DNA of 64,000 nucleotides, taken from Uranotaenia lowii (Eukaryota; Arthropoda; Insecta; Diptera; Culicidae). The notes beneath the pieces were generated by a model that searched no databases, was not told where the DNA came from, and worked only from the letters and a program-made list of their open reading frames with translations. The translations under genes were made by a program, and so were the position numbers. Location: positions 132,986,394 through 133,050,393 of the forward strand of contig NC_073691.1 of the NCBI RefSeq assembly GCF_029784155.1, written 5' to 3'. Shown here one piece after another: positions 54,178 through 64,000 of the stretch (its first letter is position 1; each line of letters starts with the position of its first letter).

Positions 54178-57100
54178 CTAATAAACGCCATTGATGCTAG
54201 AATGCATCGAATTAGGGTTCGCTCGATTATGAATTCGTCTCCATGACGCATTGTCGCTGGTGGTGATCTTCTCGGCTTCCAAACGGCCGGACAAAAATAT
54301 TGCTAAACGTTCCTAGGAGCCATTTGGAGACAAATCTTCTGTTAGTATTACCAACGATAGAAGAATGTGCTCTTTTCAATGATGATTTACCAAATCAAAT
54401 TCTGATCTTATTGTTGGTTATCCAAATCGGCCGAATCGTGTGGAGTTGATGATTGAGATGGTTTTGGTAATTTTGTAATTAAAATTTTTGGGCAAGAATT
54501 TATGTGGGTGAGATATCACAGTAAATGTAGCAGAAAGGTTTGAAGTTTTACCAAAGCCGAGTTTGTTTGTACTTGAAGTTCGTCATAGGTGTGTTGGATA
54601 CGGTGCATTAGTCCGGTTGCTTCCGAAATTGTCGCATTCTTGGCATTCTCCAGGTGGACAGCCTGGTGATAGTACAAAAAAAGTTATTAAAAAGTTATTT
54701 TTTTCAAATACGATAAAAAATTTAGGCTATGGAAGATGGATAGATTGCAAAAAAAAAACGGTAGATTACCTTTATCAGCCGATCCGTGGCATACAGAAAA
54801 TGATGTACCAGTTCATTGGTTTGGGATCGAATCTTTTTCGGAATTTTGGTTACCGATGTGGCGGTAAAATTGAGTAAATGGACAACCTTTCGGGCCGATT
54901 CCCTCGTCAGAAGTACCACTAGCTGTTCCATGGTTTTGGGTCGAGCCTGGTTTTCCGGTTCATCGGCGCTAAGATATTTCCAGAGATCTACTCCTTTCTG
55001 CATGGCCAAACGTGGATTGGTGGCTATCAGTTCGGCCGCATAGAACACCACGTGGACCGCTTCTGTGCTTTGCTTTTTGAGCGCACTCAGCTCCTGGCGG
55101 GTCCGGAAAGTGAGTCGTCGGGTAAGTTTTCTAGAAATTTTCTGGCCCCGATGTATGGTTTGGATCACGTGCATTTCATTTGAATCATCGGGGTATGTTT
55201 GGATGGAATGAGCGGCTGAAAAATCATTAAAAACAAAATAGATGATTAATGGTATTAAACAAATTTCTCTAACGCAAGCTTGCACCTGTTGCAATGTACA
55301 CGTACATTTCATGCAGGATGAACAGTTTTTCTAGAATAACAACAGAAAATTATTCAATGCGGAATTCAGCAAAAAATCACTGATAACCTGCTTTCACGTA
55401 TGAAAAACAAGCATTTGAGCCCAGGTTAAAGGTTGAGATGTGATTCTTCCTTTCAATTGTAAACATCAAATCATATCAGGAACTTTGGTGTGTGCTGAAT
55501 GGAAGAAATTGGCAAACTTTTAGCCTTGAGAACGTTTAAGAAAATATCAAACATTTGAACGGCATTTTGATATGAAACTTGGGACGATTTCAATGATCAT
55601 TTTATTTTGTGCATACCATAAATCAGATAAGAGGAACATTTTTGAGGTATATTTTTTCAAAATATATTTAAACCGTTTATTGAAGATCTTGATTGTTGCA
55701 GAATATGTACATGCTCAGTTGAAAATTTAGATTCTGAATTGAGTACATGTAAGTATTCCTAGATTTGCGATTCTAATTTAAATTTGAGATTCAGAAACAA
55801 GATACCTAGTATGCATGTTTGAGATTCATTATCGAGATGAATAAGGCGTGTGTTTAAAACCTATATATTTTAAACAGCTTCTTAAAATGTATTGAACATT
55901 CGAAGGTTAACTTTTTATATTATTTAATTGATCACAACAGGAAGATTTGTTTGGCTTTTGATAATTTAGATTTCCCTTTGAACATGTTCAGTTAATCTTC
56001 AAAAATCTTATCTACGTCAAATTTTCTTCAGTTCATCTAAAACAATTTCAAATGTTTAAGAGATCTATCGATACAAAAGCTAGTATTTAACCAAATTTCA
56101 CTGGAATGTTATATTTCGTTCGGTTAAAACTAACATATTGTTATATAAAAAATTACCAACATTTTGAAGTGTGAATCATATTTATTCTGTGTGTGAAAGT
56201 ACTGACACTCAGGGCCGTAGGAAGAACCGACTCATGGGGGGGAGGTCGGGTTTTGTTTGGTGACTGATTTTTACCTATGTTTTTTTGCCCAACAATTCAT
56301 AAATACATAAAAAAAACAAATAAATTATGTTTGTAACTATATGATTCTGTACGATTATGTACTTTGACATTAGAAGTTTTCGTATTTATTCGTTACTCTA
56401 GAAAATTGGTCCTAAACCTTAAAGGTGAGCTGAACTCGCTTTCATCAATGGTTAAAATCGAATAATTTGTTTAAGGGTCTGGTAGATCAAACTAAGTTTT
56501 TTCGGGCATGAAATAAGCTTTTTTAGGAGAGTCGTCCTTTTCTTTAAAAAAATCTTATTCTAAGCCCAATCTTCCAAATTCTAAATCAAATTTTCAAAAA
56601 AAAAAGTAAGAGACAAAAATCGGATCAAATTCTCATGATGCAAACTTGAACCAAATGATTGATTTTAGTATAAAATTTGCCTTTAAAAACTGCAATATTA
56701 ACACATTGCGGACCAAATACGAGATATCTCGGTTTTTCGCTTGTCGCTAGTATGCTCCATTAAAAAGCATAATTCGAACGTTATGAATGTAATAATTAAA
56801 CTTCATTCTACAAAACTTAATACAACACTTAACGTTACTCAGATATCTATATTAAATTAGCAGAATTTTGTTTATTGATTTCTGAAACATAAAATGCCGA
56901 ATTTTGGTGTTCTTAATGTGCGTTAATGTTAAACAATACACTAGGAAAAAATAGAAATTTGGGCAGATTTTCAGGAGAAGATGTTTCTTTAACAGAAAAT
57001 ATTTTTCATAATTAAAGAATCAATTCCATAATGAAAATCCTATGGATGATTTTTCTAAATAAAATTAGGGTTTGGGGGTTTTAGCAACCGGTATGGTTAA

Positions 57101-60100
57101 AACGTTGTCGTGTTATTACGTTTTGCGCAACGAGTTTCAATTTTAAGTGGAATGGAAATTGAATTTTTTAATTCAAAAATTACCAGAGCTGTACTGAGAG
57201 TTAATAAATATAATTTTGGATTATCAAAATTTCTTTACTTTTGCCGTACATTTAATGTACACAAACTTAGTAGTATCTTAGAAGAGATAATTTATGTTAC
57301 CCAAAAAAAAATTAAACATATTTTTCAGCGTCTTTGACCGCTAATTTAAAAGCTGGTTAACTGTAGGATCAAAATAAAAAAACACACAAAAAGCTGCTCC
57401 ACACGGGGAACTGAAATAAAGGGAGAAAAAACATCAATGATTACACAAATAATTTGTGGTAATTTGTGGAAATTTGTTAGAGAAAATTAGAAGGTTTGAG
57501 TTCAAATGAGAGCAACCAGTGCTCAGAGAGAGTTAAAATGTGCTAATAATTGCAAATTGTTGCAATTTGTGAAGCAGTTGTGAAATTTTGATCCTTACCA
57601 CTACAAATTGCAAAATATTCTCTCTTGATTTCAATCTCTTGGCTCCACATAGCCAATGAGTGTGTTTTTTTTATAGAATCTTGGTAAAAAAAATCATTTC
57701 ACCATAAAATTAAGCTTAACAATAGGCAAACACAATAATTGAAGATTTGAAGCATTTGAATTTTCTGGATGCATTAATATGCAAAAAGTTTTTCTTCATA
57801 CAAATTTTCGTACAAAATTAAAACTCGAATTGATAATTCAGAAATCATCCAAATCATTTCATATTTTATACTGATACTTAGTTACCGAAAAGATATCAAA
57901 ATATATATGGAAGCCAACAGTCAATTTTAGCAGCGGTCTAATTGTTTATCTTTATATATAAAAAGCAATTTCTGTATGTTTGTTTGTTTGTTTGTTTGTC
58001 CTCTATAGACTCAGCCGTCTCAAGAGCTAGAAGTCTGAAATTTGGCATGGATGCTTATTAGGACTAGGAAAGATGAAAAATGTTTTCAGATTTTCGGAAG
58101 ACCCCTCCTGAAGGGGGTCGTCCATACAAGACAAATATTGTTTTCGCGATATTGACGTAATTTTTCGTCGGATTGTGTTGAAAATTTGCATATGGGTGTT
58201 TTGAAAGACGAGTAATCGATTTCAGGTGTCAAATTTTGTGTAAGGGGTCAGCCAAAGGGGTCGTCCATATAAGCTGTTAACTGTTTTTGCGATATTGACG
58301 TTATTATACATCGTATTCAGATGAAAATTGGTACATGATTGTTTTGAGTAACGTGCAATCGATTTGGGGTATCGAATTCAGTTTAAGGGGCCCGGCCGGC
58401 AAAAGGGGTCGTCCATATTAACTTTTCAATATCTTGGTGATAATGACGTTTTTATACATCGGATTGGGATGAAAATTTGCACATAGGAGCTATAAGGGAC
58501 AAACAATTGATTTCACTTATCCAAATTAAAGTAAGGGGTCGGCCAAAGGGGTCGTCCATATTAAATCTTTACTGTTAATGCGATAATGTCGTTATTCTAC
58601 ATCGGATTTAGATGAAAATTGGTACATGATAGTTTTGAGGGACGGTCAATCGATTTCAGGTATTAAATTTAGTGTATGGGGCCGGCAAAGGGGGTCGTCC
58701 ATATTAACTTTTAAATATTTTTGCGATATTGTCGTTTTTATACATCGGATTGGGATGAAAATTTGCACACGGTACTTTTCAGGGACGGGCAATCGATTTC
58801 AAATGTTTTGCCAGGGGTCGGCAAAAGGGGTCGTTTATATTAGTTAATTTTTCACTGTTTTTAGCAATATTGACGTTATTATGCAACTAATTGCTTTGAA
58901 AATTTTCACATAGGAGTTTTGAGGGATGGGTAGACGATTTCAGATATCAAAGATTGTAAAAGAGGCCACCGACAGGGTTTTAACTTTTTGGCAATAATTG
59001 CGTTGTTATGCAACGATTGAGTTGAAATTTATACACAGTTGTTTTGTTTTTTTTCGGACGGTCAATTGTTTCCTGATTTCCAATTTAGTAGCAGACGATA
59101 GAAAAATGATTGTCCAATATTTTTGCAATTATTACTTAACATGACATAATCATGACATATTCCAAGTTTGCGAAATATATCTTTTTCTAAAAGCTATGGA
59201 CCTTCATCTATAATTCTTTTTTCTATTTTTTCTCAACAATATTATAAAGTAGACATAAGAAACCCATGTTAAACAAACAAAACACAGATTTTGACTTTTA
59301 TATCAAAGTCAGGATTGTATCCCATTTACCCGAAAACCATTGCCCAGAATGAATTTTTCCCAGAATGACAAATACCCGAAATCAAACCCCAGAATGAACC
59401 ATTTCCCAGAAAAAAATTCCCCAGAATGCACCATTTACCAGAAATTTTTTTCCCAGAATGGACCATTTCCCAGAATTTTTTTCCCCAGAATGGAACATTT
59501 ACCAGAATGGCACAAATCCCAGATTTTTTCCCTTAGTATTTTTATTTGTTTTCTTTTTTTTCTAATGAATTCTTGAATATTTCATATGATTCGAAATTAA
59601 TTTTTTCAAAATGATTTTTTTAATGAAACTAGGACTTTGAAATTTTCCAACTAAATTTATTTTAGAACCAATATTGTGCTTTGTTTATGGTTTGGGTACT
59701 TTAATTGATTCAATGCTTATCATAGTCCTTTAAAAAACCGTTTTGGTATCCGACTCCTCACGCTGCGCGTTCGAACTTGGAAGACGTTTTGTCCTTCACG
59801 CTGTCGCGTGGCGGACGGGGCTAAGGGATCACCCCTAGCTTTCACGCAGACCTAGGAAGCCCCGGCAGACCTAGACCAATGTAATGGGGCCGCCGCTTCC
59901 GACGGCGGGTCGGCGGCCACCTCGGATTTGGGAGCTTCGGCGGCTTTGTGTCACCTCAGCCCCTTCATCCTTGTTGGTTGCGGCTTTGCCGCAAAAGAAT
60001 TAAGTTATGAAACCCCATTTTTTTGTAACAATTCCTTTTTTTTTTTTATTAATTTCTAGTAGGAATAAATGTTTTCAATTTTCTGGGAAATGGTTCTTCT

Positions 60101-61745
60101 GGCGAAAAAATTTCTGGTAAATGGTTCATTCTGGTGAAAAAATTTCTGGGAAATGGTACATTCTGGCGAAAAATTTTCTGGGGAATGGTTCGTCTGGGGA
60201 AAAGAATTCTGGGGAATGGTTCTTTCTGGCGATTGGAATTCTGGGGATTTTTCATTCTGGGCAATGGTTTTCGGGTAAATGGAGTACAACCAAAGTCAGA
60301 GCTTTCAAAAAAATTGTAAAACAGTTGTGTAAAAATTTAGTTTTCGAGACACGAAAGCCACAACCGTGGTAAAATGTCTATAATAAATATATAAAAAAAC
60401 AGATTTTGACTCATTTAAACTGTAATGTACGAGCCAAATAAATAAATAAAATTGCAAGTTGAAAGCGAAACAGAGTTCGTATGGGATCAGCTAGTAGACA
60501 ATAGTTTTAAAGTATTTTTACTTGATATTTATCGCATGGGAACAGACACATTTTTCGATTTAAAACAGTCTCGTCTTTCATTTGTTGTTGTTTTTTTAAT
60601 AATTCCTCCATACCGGTTTTAACGAAAATGAAATACCGAATATCGGTTTTTGGAAAAGGGCTCGGCATTACCAGCCTTAATTCTAATCAATAATACACGC
60701 AATCGTTTAATTTTGAAAGGCCTTCTAAAATTTGGGTTCCGTTTCGTTTGGGTAAAAAGTTTTGCTCATAGATGTTGTATTTTTTAACGAGAAGGGTAGT
60801 GAAACTGCTAGAAAAATACACCTTTAAAATTGTTTTTCTTTAAATTTACGTTACTTTGAAAACTCACGAGGTCCACAAATATTTAGGAACGCATTAAAGT
60901 GTAAATAGAACAGACTGGTATTTTCAGAAATGTTGATAGTGTTTTTTTTAGTAAAATATCGGTGGTGGCGCCCTGCGAGTTTTATACCCAGTTCCCCTTA
61001 TACCTGCAAGTTTAACAAAAGTGAGCGATTGAAGATCACTTCTCTGTTTCATACATTGCAAAGCAAAATAATGCACGGAAGCTACATTGTGATAGCAGCG
61101 TGTTAACCCCTCCTGTACAGATTAGTCAAAACAAAAACATTATTTGATCACTCACCGTCTGGCTGATCTTCGGCCGGTTCGGCTGGAAGAAATCGATCGA
61201 CGTACTTGTCGCAAACATTCAAAGCTCCATCCAGTCGATCGGCGGCGTAGTTCGATACCCGGGAATCGAGAACGGCATGGCCTAGATTTTTCATCGAATT
61301 AGCCCGGCTGAGCACTGGCTTAACCAGGTGATCCGACATATACTCCTTGGTGTTCCAGTACATCTAGATCGAGGATTTCGTTTCTTCATAATGTATACAA
61401 TTCTAAATATTTCCCCGGACAAAAAAGTGCTTACCATTTCCGGAGGAAGATACATCGAGGGAACCTTAGTTTCAACAAAGTCCAAACTCTTGCACATAAA
61501 GTTATCCAAACGATGAAGAGGTCCTTCGATAAGTCTGGTAGCTGGCCGAAGCGAATCTACAAACGCGTAAGTGATCGATTCCGCCGTTTCGAAGCCCCAG
61601 TTGAAAAGGCTGTTGCTAGTCTTCACCTTATGATACACCGTACCTGCCGTTTTCAATCCGGTTTCCACAACGGGGATGTTGCTGAACCGATTGATGGACT
61701 CCATTCGGGGGAGTCCGGAGTTTTGGCGCTTCAACTGTTGATGCA
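54178..61745 (-). CDS. Plin1: Perilipin-1 / lipid storage droplet protein 1
   Basis: Coat protein of lipid droplets that controls lipase access to triglyceride in the fat body. Coding exons (minus): 61745-61435, 61363-61156, 55215-54770, 54662-54552, 54312-54178. All introns are GT-AG; phases fit. The first exon starts with TG, so the ATG is probably split by an intron; candidate donors follow an A at 61958 or 62006. With that A the CDS is 1212 nt (403 aa), close to insect PLIN1 (about 430). Landmarks: LPRMESINRFSNIPVVETG, YLPPEMMYWNTKEYMSDHL, DRLDGALNVCDKYVDRFL, and a final ERLAIFLSGRLEAEKITTS ... SSINGVY. The N-terminal PAT-like region and helical 11-mer-like segments are as in the family. 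The intron 61155-55216 is swollen by a Helitron. Confidence 0.9.
55216..57948. other. Plin1 large intron, left of the Helitron
   Basis: AT-rich intronic DNA without genes. CAGGGCCGTAGGAAGAACCG at about 56212 resembles a decayed hAT terminus. Confidence 0.6.
58060..58900 (+). repeat. Tandem array, about 143-bp unit, six copies
   Basis: GGGGTCGT occurs at 58114, 58257, 58405, 58548, 58691 and 58827, spaced 143, 148, 143, 143 and 136 bp. Each unit also has ATATTGACGTT or equivalent, ATACATCGGATT-type words and CAATCGATTTC. Minisatellite-type arrays are common inside Helitrons. Confidence 0.85.
59313..60290. mobile_element. Foldback element with 9-bp target duplication
   Basis: CAAAGTCAG at 59304-59312 and 60291-60299 flanks arms of about 220 bp (59313-59535 and 60060-60290) that are inverted copies of each other. 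Each arm is made of roughly 30-bp direct repeats of the type CCCAGAATG-ACCATTTACC. The 500-bp centre holds AT-rich DNA and a GC-rich block (59755-59995). Tandemly repeated long inverted arms and a 9-bp duplication are the hallmarks of Drosophila FB-type and some Mutator-like elements. Confidence 0.85.
60495..61155. other. Plin1 large intron, right of the Helitron
   Basis: AT-rich; no gene or repeat recognised. Confidence 0.6.
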
Positions 61746-62740
61746 CTGAAAGGATAAATTTAACGGTCAAAAAATAAGCGGTCGACTGGACAATGATCAT
61801 GCTTCAATATTTCTTCGATAAACTAAACTAAAACCACTCTCCAATCGAACTTTGCTTTGACGTTTGTTAGTTGCTATAAAATTCACAATAACTGACCCAT
61901 CGTAAGATCACTAGTGAGGGACACCGGTAAAAAAGTGATCACTTGGCACAAACTCACTGCCAACAGCGCTTGCTCAACTGAACGATCCGTCTTCTTTGAA
62001 CTCACTTCTGGAACTGATCCAAAAGTTTTTCGGTTGGCATGTCTATAGATCTCATGGAATCACGTCCGAGGAAACGCGTGAACTCTGGTTGCTTATTCCG
62101 TGGATTGATTACACCTCCCAACGAACTGATAAGCGCGAAAAAGAAATTGGCAGAACATTTCCCAGATTACCCTCCAACACAGCAAAAAGAAGACACGTTA
62201 TCAGTCTGACTGGGTGAAATTTTGACCTTCGGACTAGGAACTCCTTACAGTCAGATCAGCACCTCGAGATGGCGTGTGGCGAAGATGTCGTCGTGGTAGT
62301 TTGAAAAAGTGAGAAGGGAATCCTCATGATCTTCATACATGATGCTGCGGGTTGGAGTGTCGTAAGAAGGTTTATGAATGAGCTAATCGTGCGCTGGTTT
62401 TGGCAGTGTTTCTCAAAAAGTTGGTGTAGTTTAATTCTGTTGGATCACATCAATGTCATCAGAATTTCATTTATTTTAGGCTAATAGACTTAGACATTCC
62501 AGCAAACTGCTGTAAACCTTCAGGCTCAAAAATATTCCTAAAAAAAATTAGCAAAAGCTTGTTTGTTACGCACACGAAATATTTTTCATAAATTTATTTA
62601 TGAATGTTTTTGTGGCAGACAGATGTTAATGATGCGAAGAAATTTTTAGGTTTTTAGGGTTTACAACACACTCTTTAGATGTATTGTAATTCAATGATTT
62701 TAATAGAATTAATTAAATAGAGACAAAATTTGTTCTACAG
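61746..62740. other. Upstream region of Plin1
   Basis: It probably holds the 5' untranslated exon and promoter. Minus-strand donors GTGAGT follow an A at 61958 and 62006, either of which could supply the first base of the split ATG. No other gene is supported. Confidence 0.4.
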
Positions 62741-62749
62741 AGTTTAAAC

Positions 62750-62986
62750 GAACGAACACACACACATAGGATCTCAGTGAAACTTCATGTTTCTTTGAAG
62801 AGATCTCAATTCTACTTAAGACTGAAGCGTACATCTTTCAAGAATATAATGGCTAGCACTTAACTAATGCTAACACCACCAACCCACTGAAAGAGTACTA
62901 TTTATGCCTGACCGAGACTCGATCTCATGACCTCTGGCTTAGAAGACTTGAACGCTATCCTCTATGCCACGGTCGGCGGTGGCGGT
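62750..62986 (-). mobile_element. tRNA-Arg-headed SINE
   Basis: The minus-strand head (62986-62915) reads GCCGACCGTGGCATAGAGGATAGC, with anticodon-loop-like CTTCTAA (TCT) and B box AGATCGAGTCTC, like tRNA-Arg. The body (TAGTACTCTTTCAGTGGGTTGG; GTGCTAGCCATTATATTC; GAAAGATGTACG) ends near a (TG)n tract. A copy of the body lies inverted at 63312-63385. Confidence 0.65.
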
Positions 62987-63249
62987 ATATTATCGAAATA
63001 TGAAACTTTGCTTACAAAACAAGTTTTATATCTCTATTCAGTACAGAGTTATAAAGTTTTTAGTTTAAAACATACTTATAAATCGTTTTTTTGCTTTACT
63101 AGTGTAAGTTTTGAATTAACATGAATATGATGTTCATAATTTTTTTAAAACAATCAAAATGCACATTTTGCACTGGATTTAAAAATTTTACGACCTTTCG
63201 TTCCGAAGTTATGTTAATTTCAGAAAAAAATTCCTTAAATTTTTGACCT

Positions 63250-63385
63250 TCTAGGGTAAAATTAAAGTTTAGTCGCAGCCCGTGACTATCCTCTACAGCC
63301 GGTCACGACATGCATAGTACACTTTCTGTGGGTTGGTGGTTTTAGCATTTGTAAGATGCTAGCCATCATATCTTCGGAAGATGTG
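63250..63385 (+). mobile_element. Second SINE copy, interrupted by ITmD37E
   Basis: CATAGTACACTTTCTGTGGG, GGTTGGTGGTTTTAGCATT and GATGCTAGCCATCATAT match the body of the opposed SINE. The head is only partly recognisable. The copy ends at GATGT where the ITmD37E terminus starts; the intact SINE reads GATGTACG there, giving the TA target. Confidence 0.6.
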
Positions 63386-64000
63386 AAGGGTGATACGGTC
63401 AACATTTGGTCAATATCAACTTGACGTATTTCTTTCAATTTTGCATTTAAAAAACCTGAACACCCCTCATTTCGATGGTGTGTGTGTGTGTAGAATGTTG
63501 CTCCTATTTTGATTTTGGAATTCACTCTTCAGTTGTCGAAATGCCGTCCAAGGAAGAAGAGCAGCGTATCAAAATTTTACTCGCGCATCGCGAAAATCCG
63601 AGCTACTCGCACGCAAAGCTGGCAAAATCGCTAAAAGTTGCCAAATCAAACGTTACAAATGTAATTAAAGTGTTTGGGGAACGTTTGTCGACAGCCAGGA
63701 AGTCTGGATCGGGTGGAAATCGAAAACTGGAAGCCGCTGAGACGACAAAGAGAGTTGCCCGTATAGTTTCAAGCGAAACCCTAACCTCTCTCTCCGAGAT
63801 GCCGCAAATAAGCTGGGTGTATCGTCTACAACCGTGCATCGAGCCAAAAAACGAGCCAGACTATCGACTCACAAGAAGGTAGTGCTGACGAAGTTTGATT
63901 GCGTGGTAATGGACGGCGAAACCTACGTCAAAGCCGACTACAAGCAGCTTCCGGGACAGGAGTTTTATTCGGCAAAAGGAAGGGGAGAGGTAGCCGATAT
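63386..64000 (+). mobile_element. ITmD37E element, left part (runs off window)
   Basis: The terminus AAGGGTGATACGGTCAAC and the next 130 bp match the element at 2203. The right end is outside the window. Confidence 0.85.
63541..64000 (+). pseudogene. ITmD37E transposase, N-terminal half, disrupted
   Basis: It starts MPSKEEEQRIKILLAHREN and keeps the first helix-turn-helix (YSHAKLAKSLKVAKSNV) that the copy at 2362 has lost. A 2-bp insertion near 63757-63763 (GTTGCCCGTATAG versus GTTGCCAGTAG) shifts the frame, and about 74 bp are missing after AAGAAGGTAGT at about 63882. The first catalytic block reads VMDGETYVKADY, with the second Asp of the usual MDDE changed to Gly. It is inactive. Confidence 0.85.

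Larger units (their letters stand above)
57949..60494 (+). mobile_element. Non-autonomous Helitron in the Plin1 intron
   Basis: It starts TCTTTATATATAAAAAGC after A57948 and ends GGGATCAGCTAG before T60495, so it sits between A and T as Helitrons do. Inside are six tandem units of about 143 bp (58060-58900), a stretch matching the end of the I-clade LINE ORF2 and 3' UTR (59160-59300, 60390-60450) and an inserted foldback element (59313-60290). No Rep/helicase is present. Its direction is opposite to Plin1. Confidence 0.8.

Noticed and set aside
58060..58900. Regular repeats as a CRISPR array
   Set aside because: Units are about 143 bp without a repeat-spacer pattern, the genome is eukaryotic, and the array lies inside a Helitron.
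43556..62986. tRNA-like segments at 43556, 51718 and 62915 as functional tRNA genes
   Set aside because: Acceptor or D arms are imperfect or missing and each lies in repeat DNA, so they are better read as SINE or tRNA-derived relics.

Overview
The window looks like a transposon-rich mosquito (Culicidae) nuclear contig. The evidence is several ITmD37E (DD37E) mariner-like transposase relics, a class known mainly from mosquitoes, an I-clade LINE, a BEL/Pao element, and two insect host genes with short GT-AG introns. Species cannot be told from the sequence alone. Most of the window is nested mobile DNA.

Layout. 1-402: reverse-strand 5' end of a Helitron. 428-3446: ITmD37E and Tc1-like relics. 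4959-10193: a TA-flanked Tc1/mariner-type element whose transposase has a single stop, invaded by a TIR element (5015-7706) with 3-bp target duplications. 11523-12019: a MITE. 12107-19520: a 7.4-kb transposon with long inverted repeats, flanked by TATA, coding for a zinc-finger plus DDE-like transposase that I cannot place in a named superfamily; it has been invaded by at least four smaller elements. 20150-21193: an element built of short palindromic modules. 23588-29488: a full-length I-clade LINE with two intact ORFs and a perfect 14-bp target duplication, inserted into an older LINE. 31021-35757: nested TIR elements and another Helitron 3' end.

Host genes. NDUFC2 (minus strand, 37102-37464, two exons) is a subunit of respiratory complex I. 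At 40254-40781 there is a probable 175-aa coiled-coil protein of unknown function. Perilipin-1/Lsd-1 (minus strand, 54178-61745, five coding exons plus a split start codon; the deduced 1212-nt reading frame closes exactly) codes for a lipid-droplet coat protein. Its 5.9-kb intron contains a Helitron, which in turn contains a foldback element.

Between the host genes lie a 2.3-kb TIR element (37583-39876), a TA-flanked MITE (42584-44517) holding another element, a BEL/Pao retrotransposon (44649-51426) with apparently identical LTRs, a PHD-finger gag and one frame break in pol, and a hAT element (52914-53805) holding a TTAA-flanked MITE. The right end has two opposed copies of a tRNA-Arg-headed SINE, one of them cut by an ITmD37E element that runs off the window.

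The most unusual recurring theme is that several unrelated TIR elements carry small, apparently spliced transcription units instead of a recognisable transposase.
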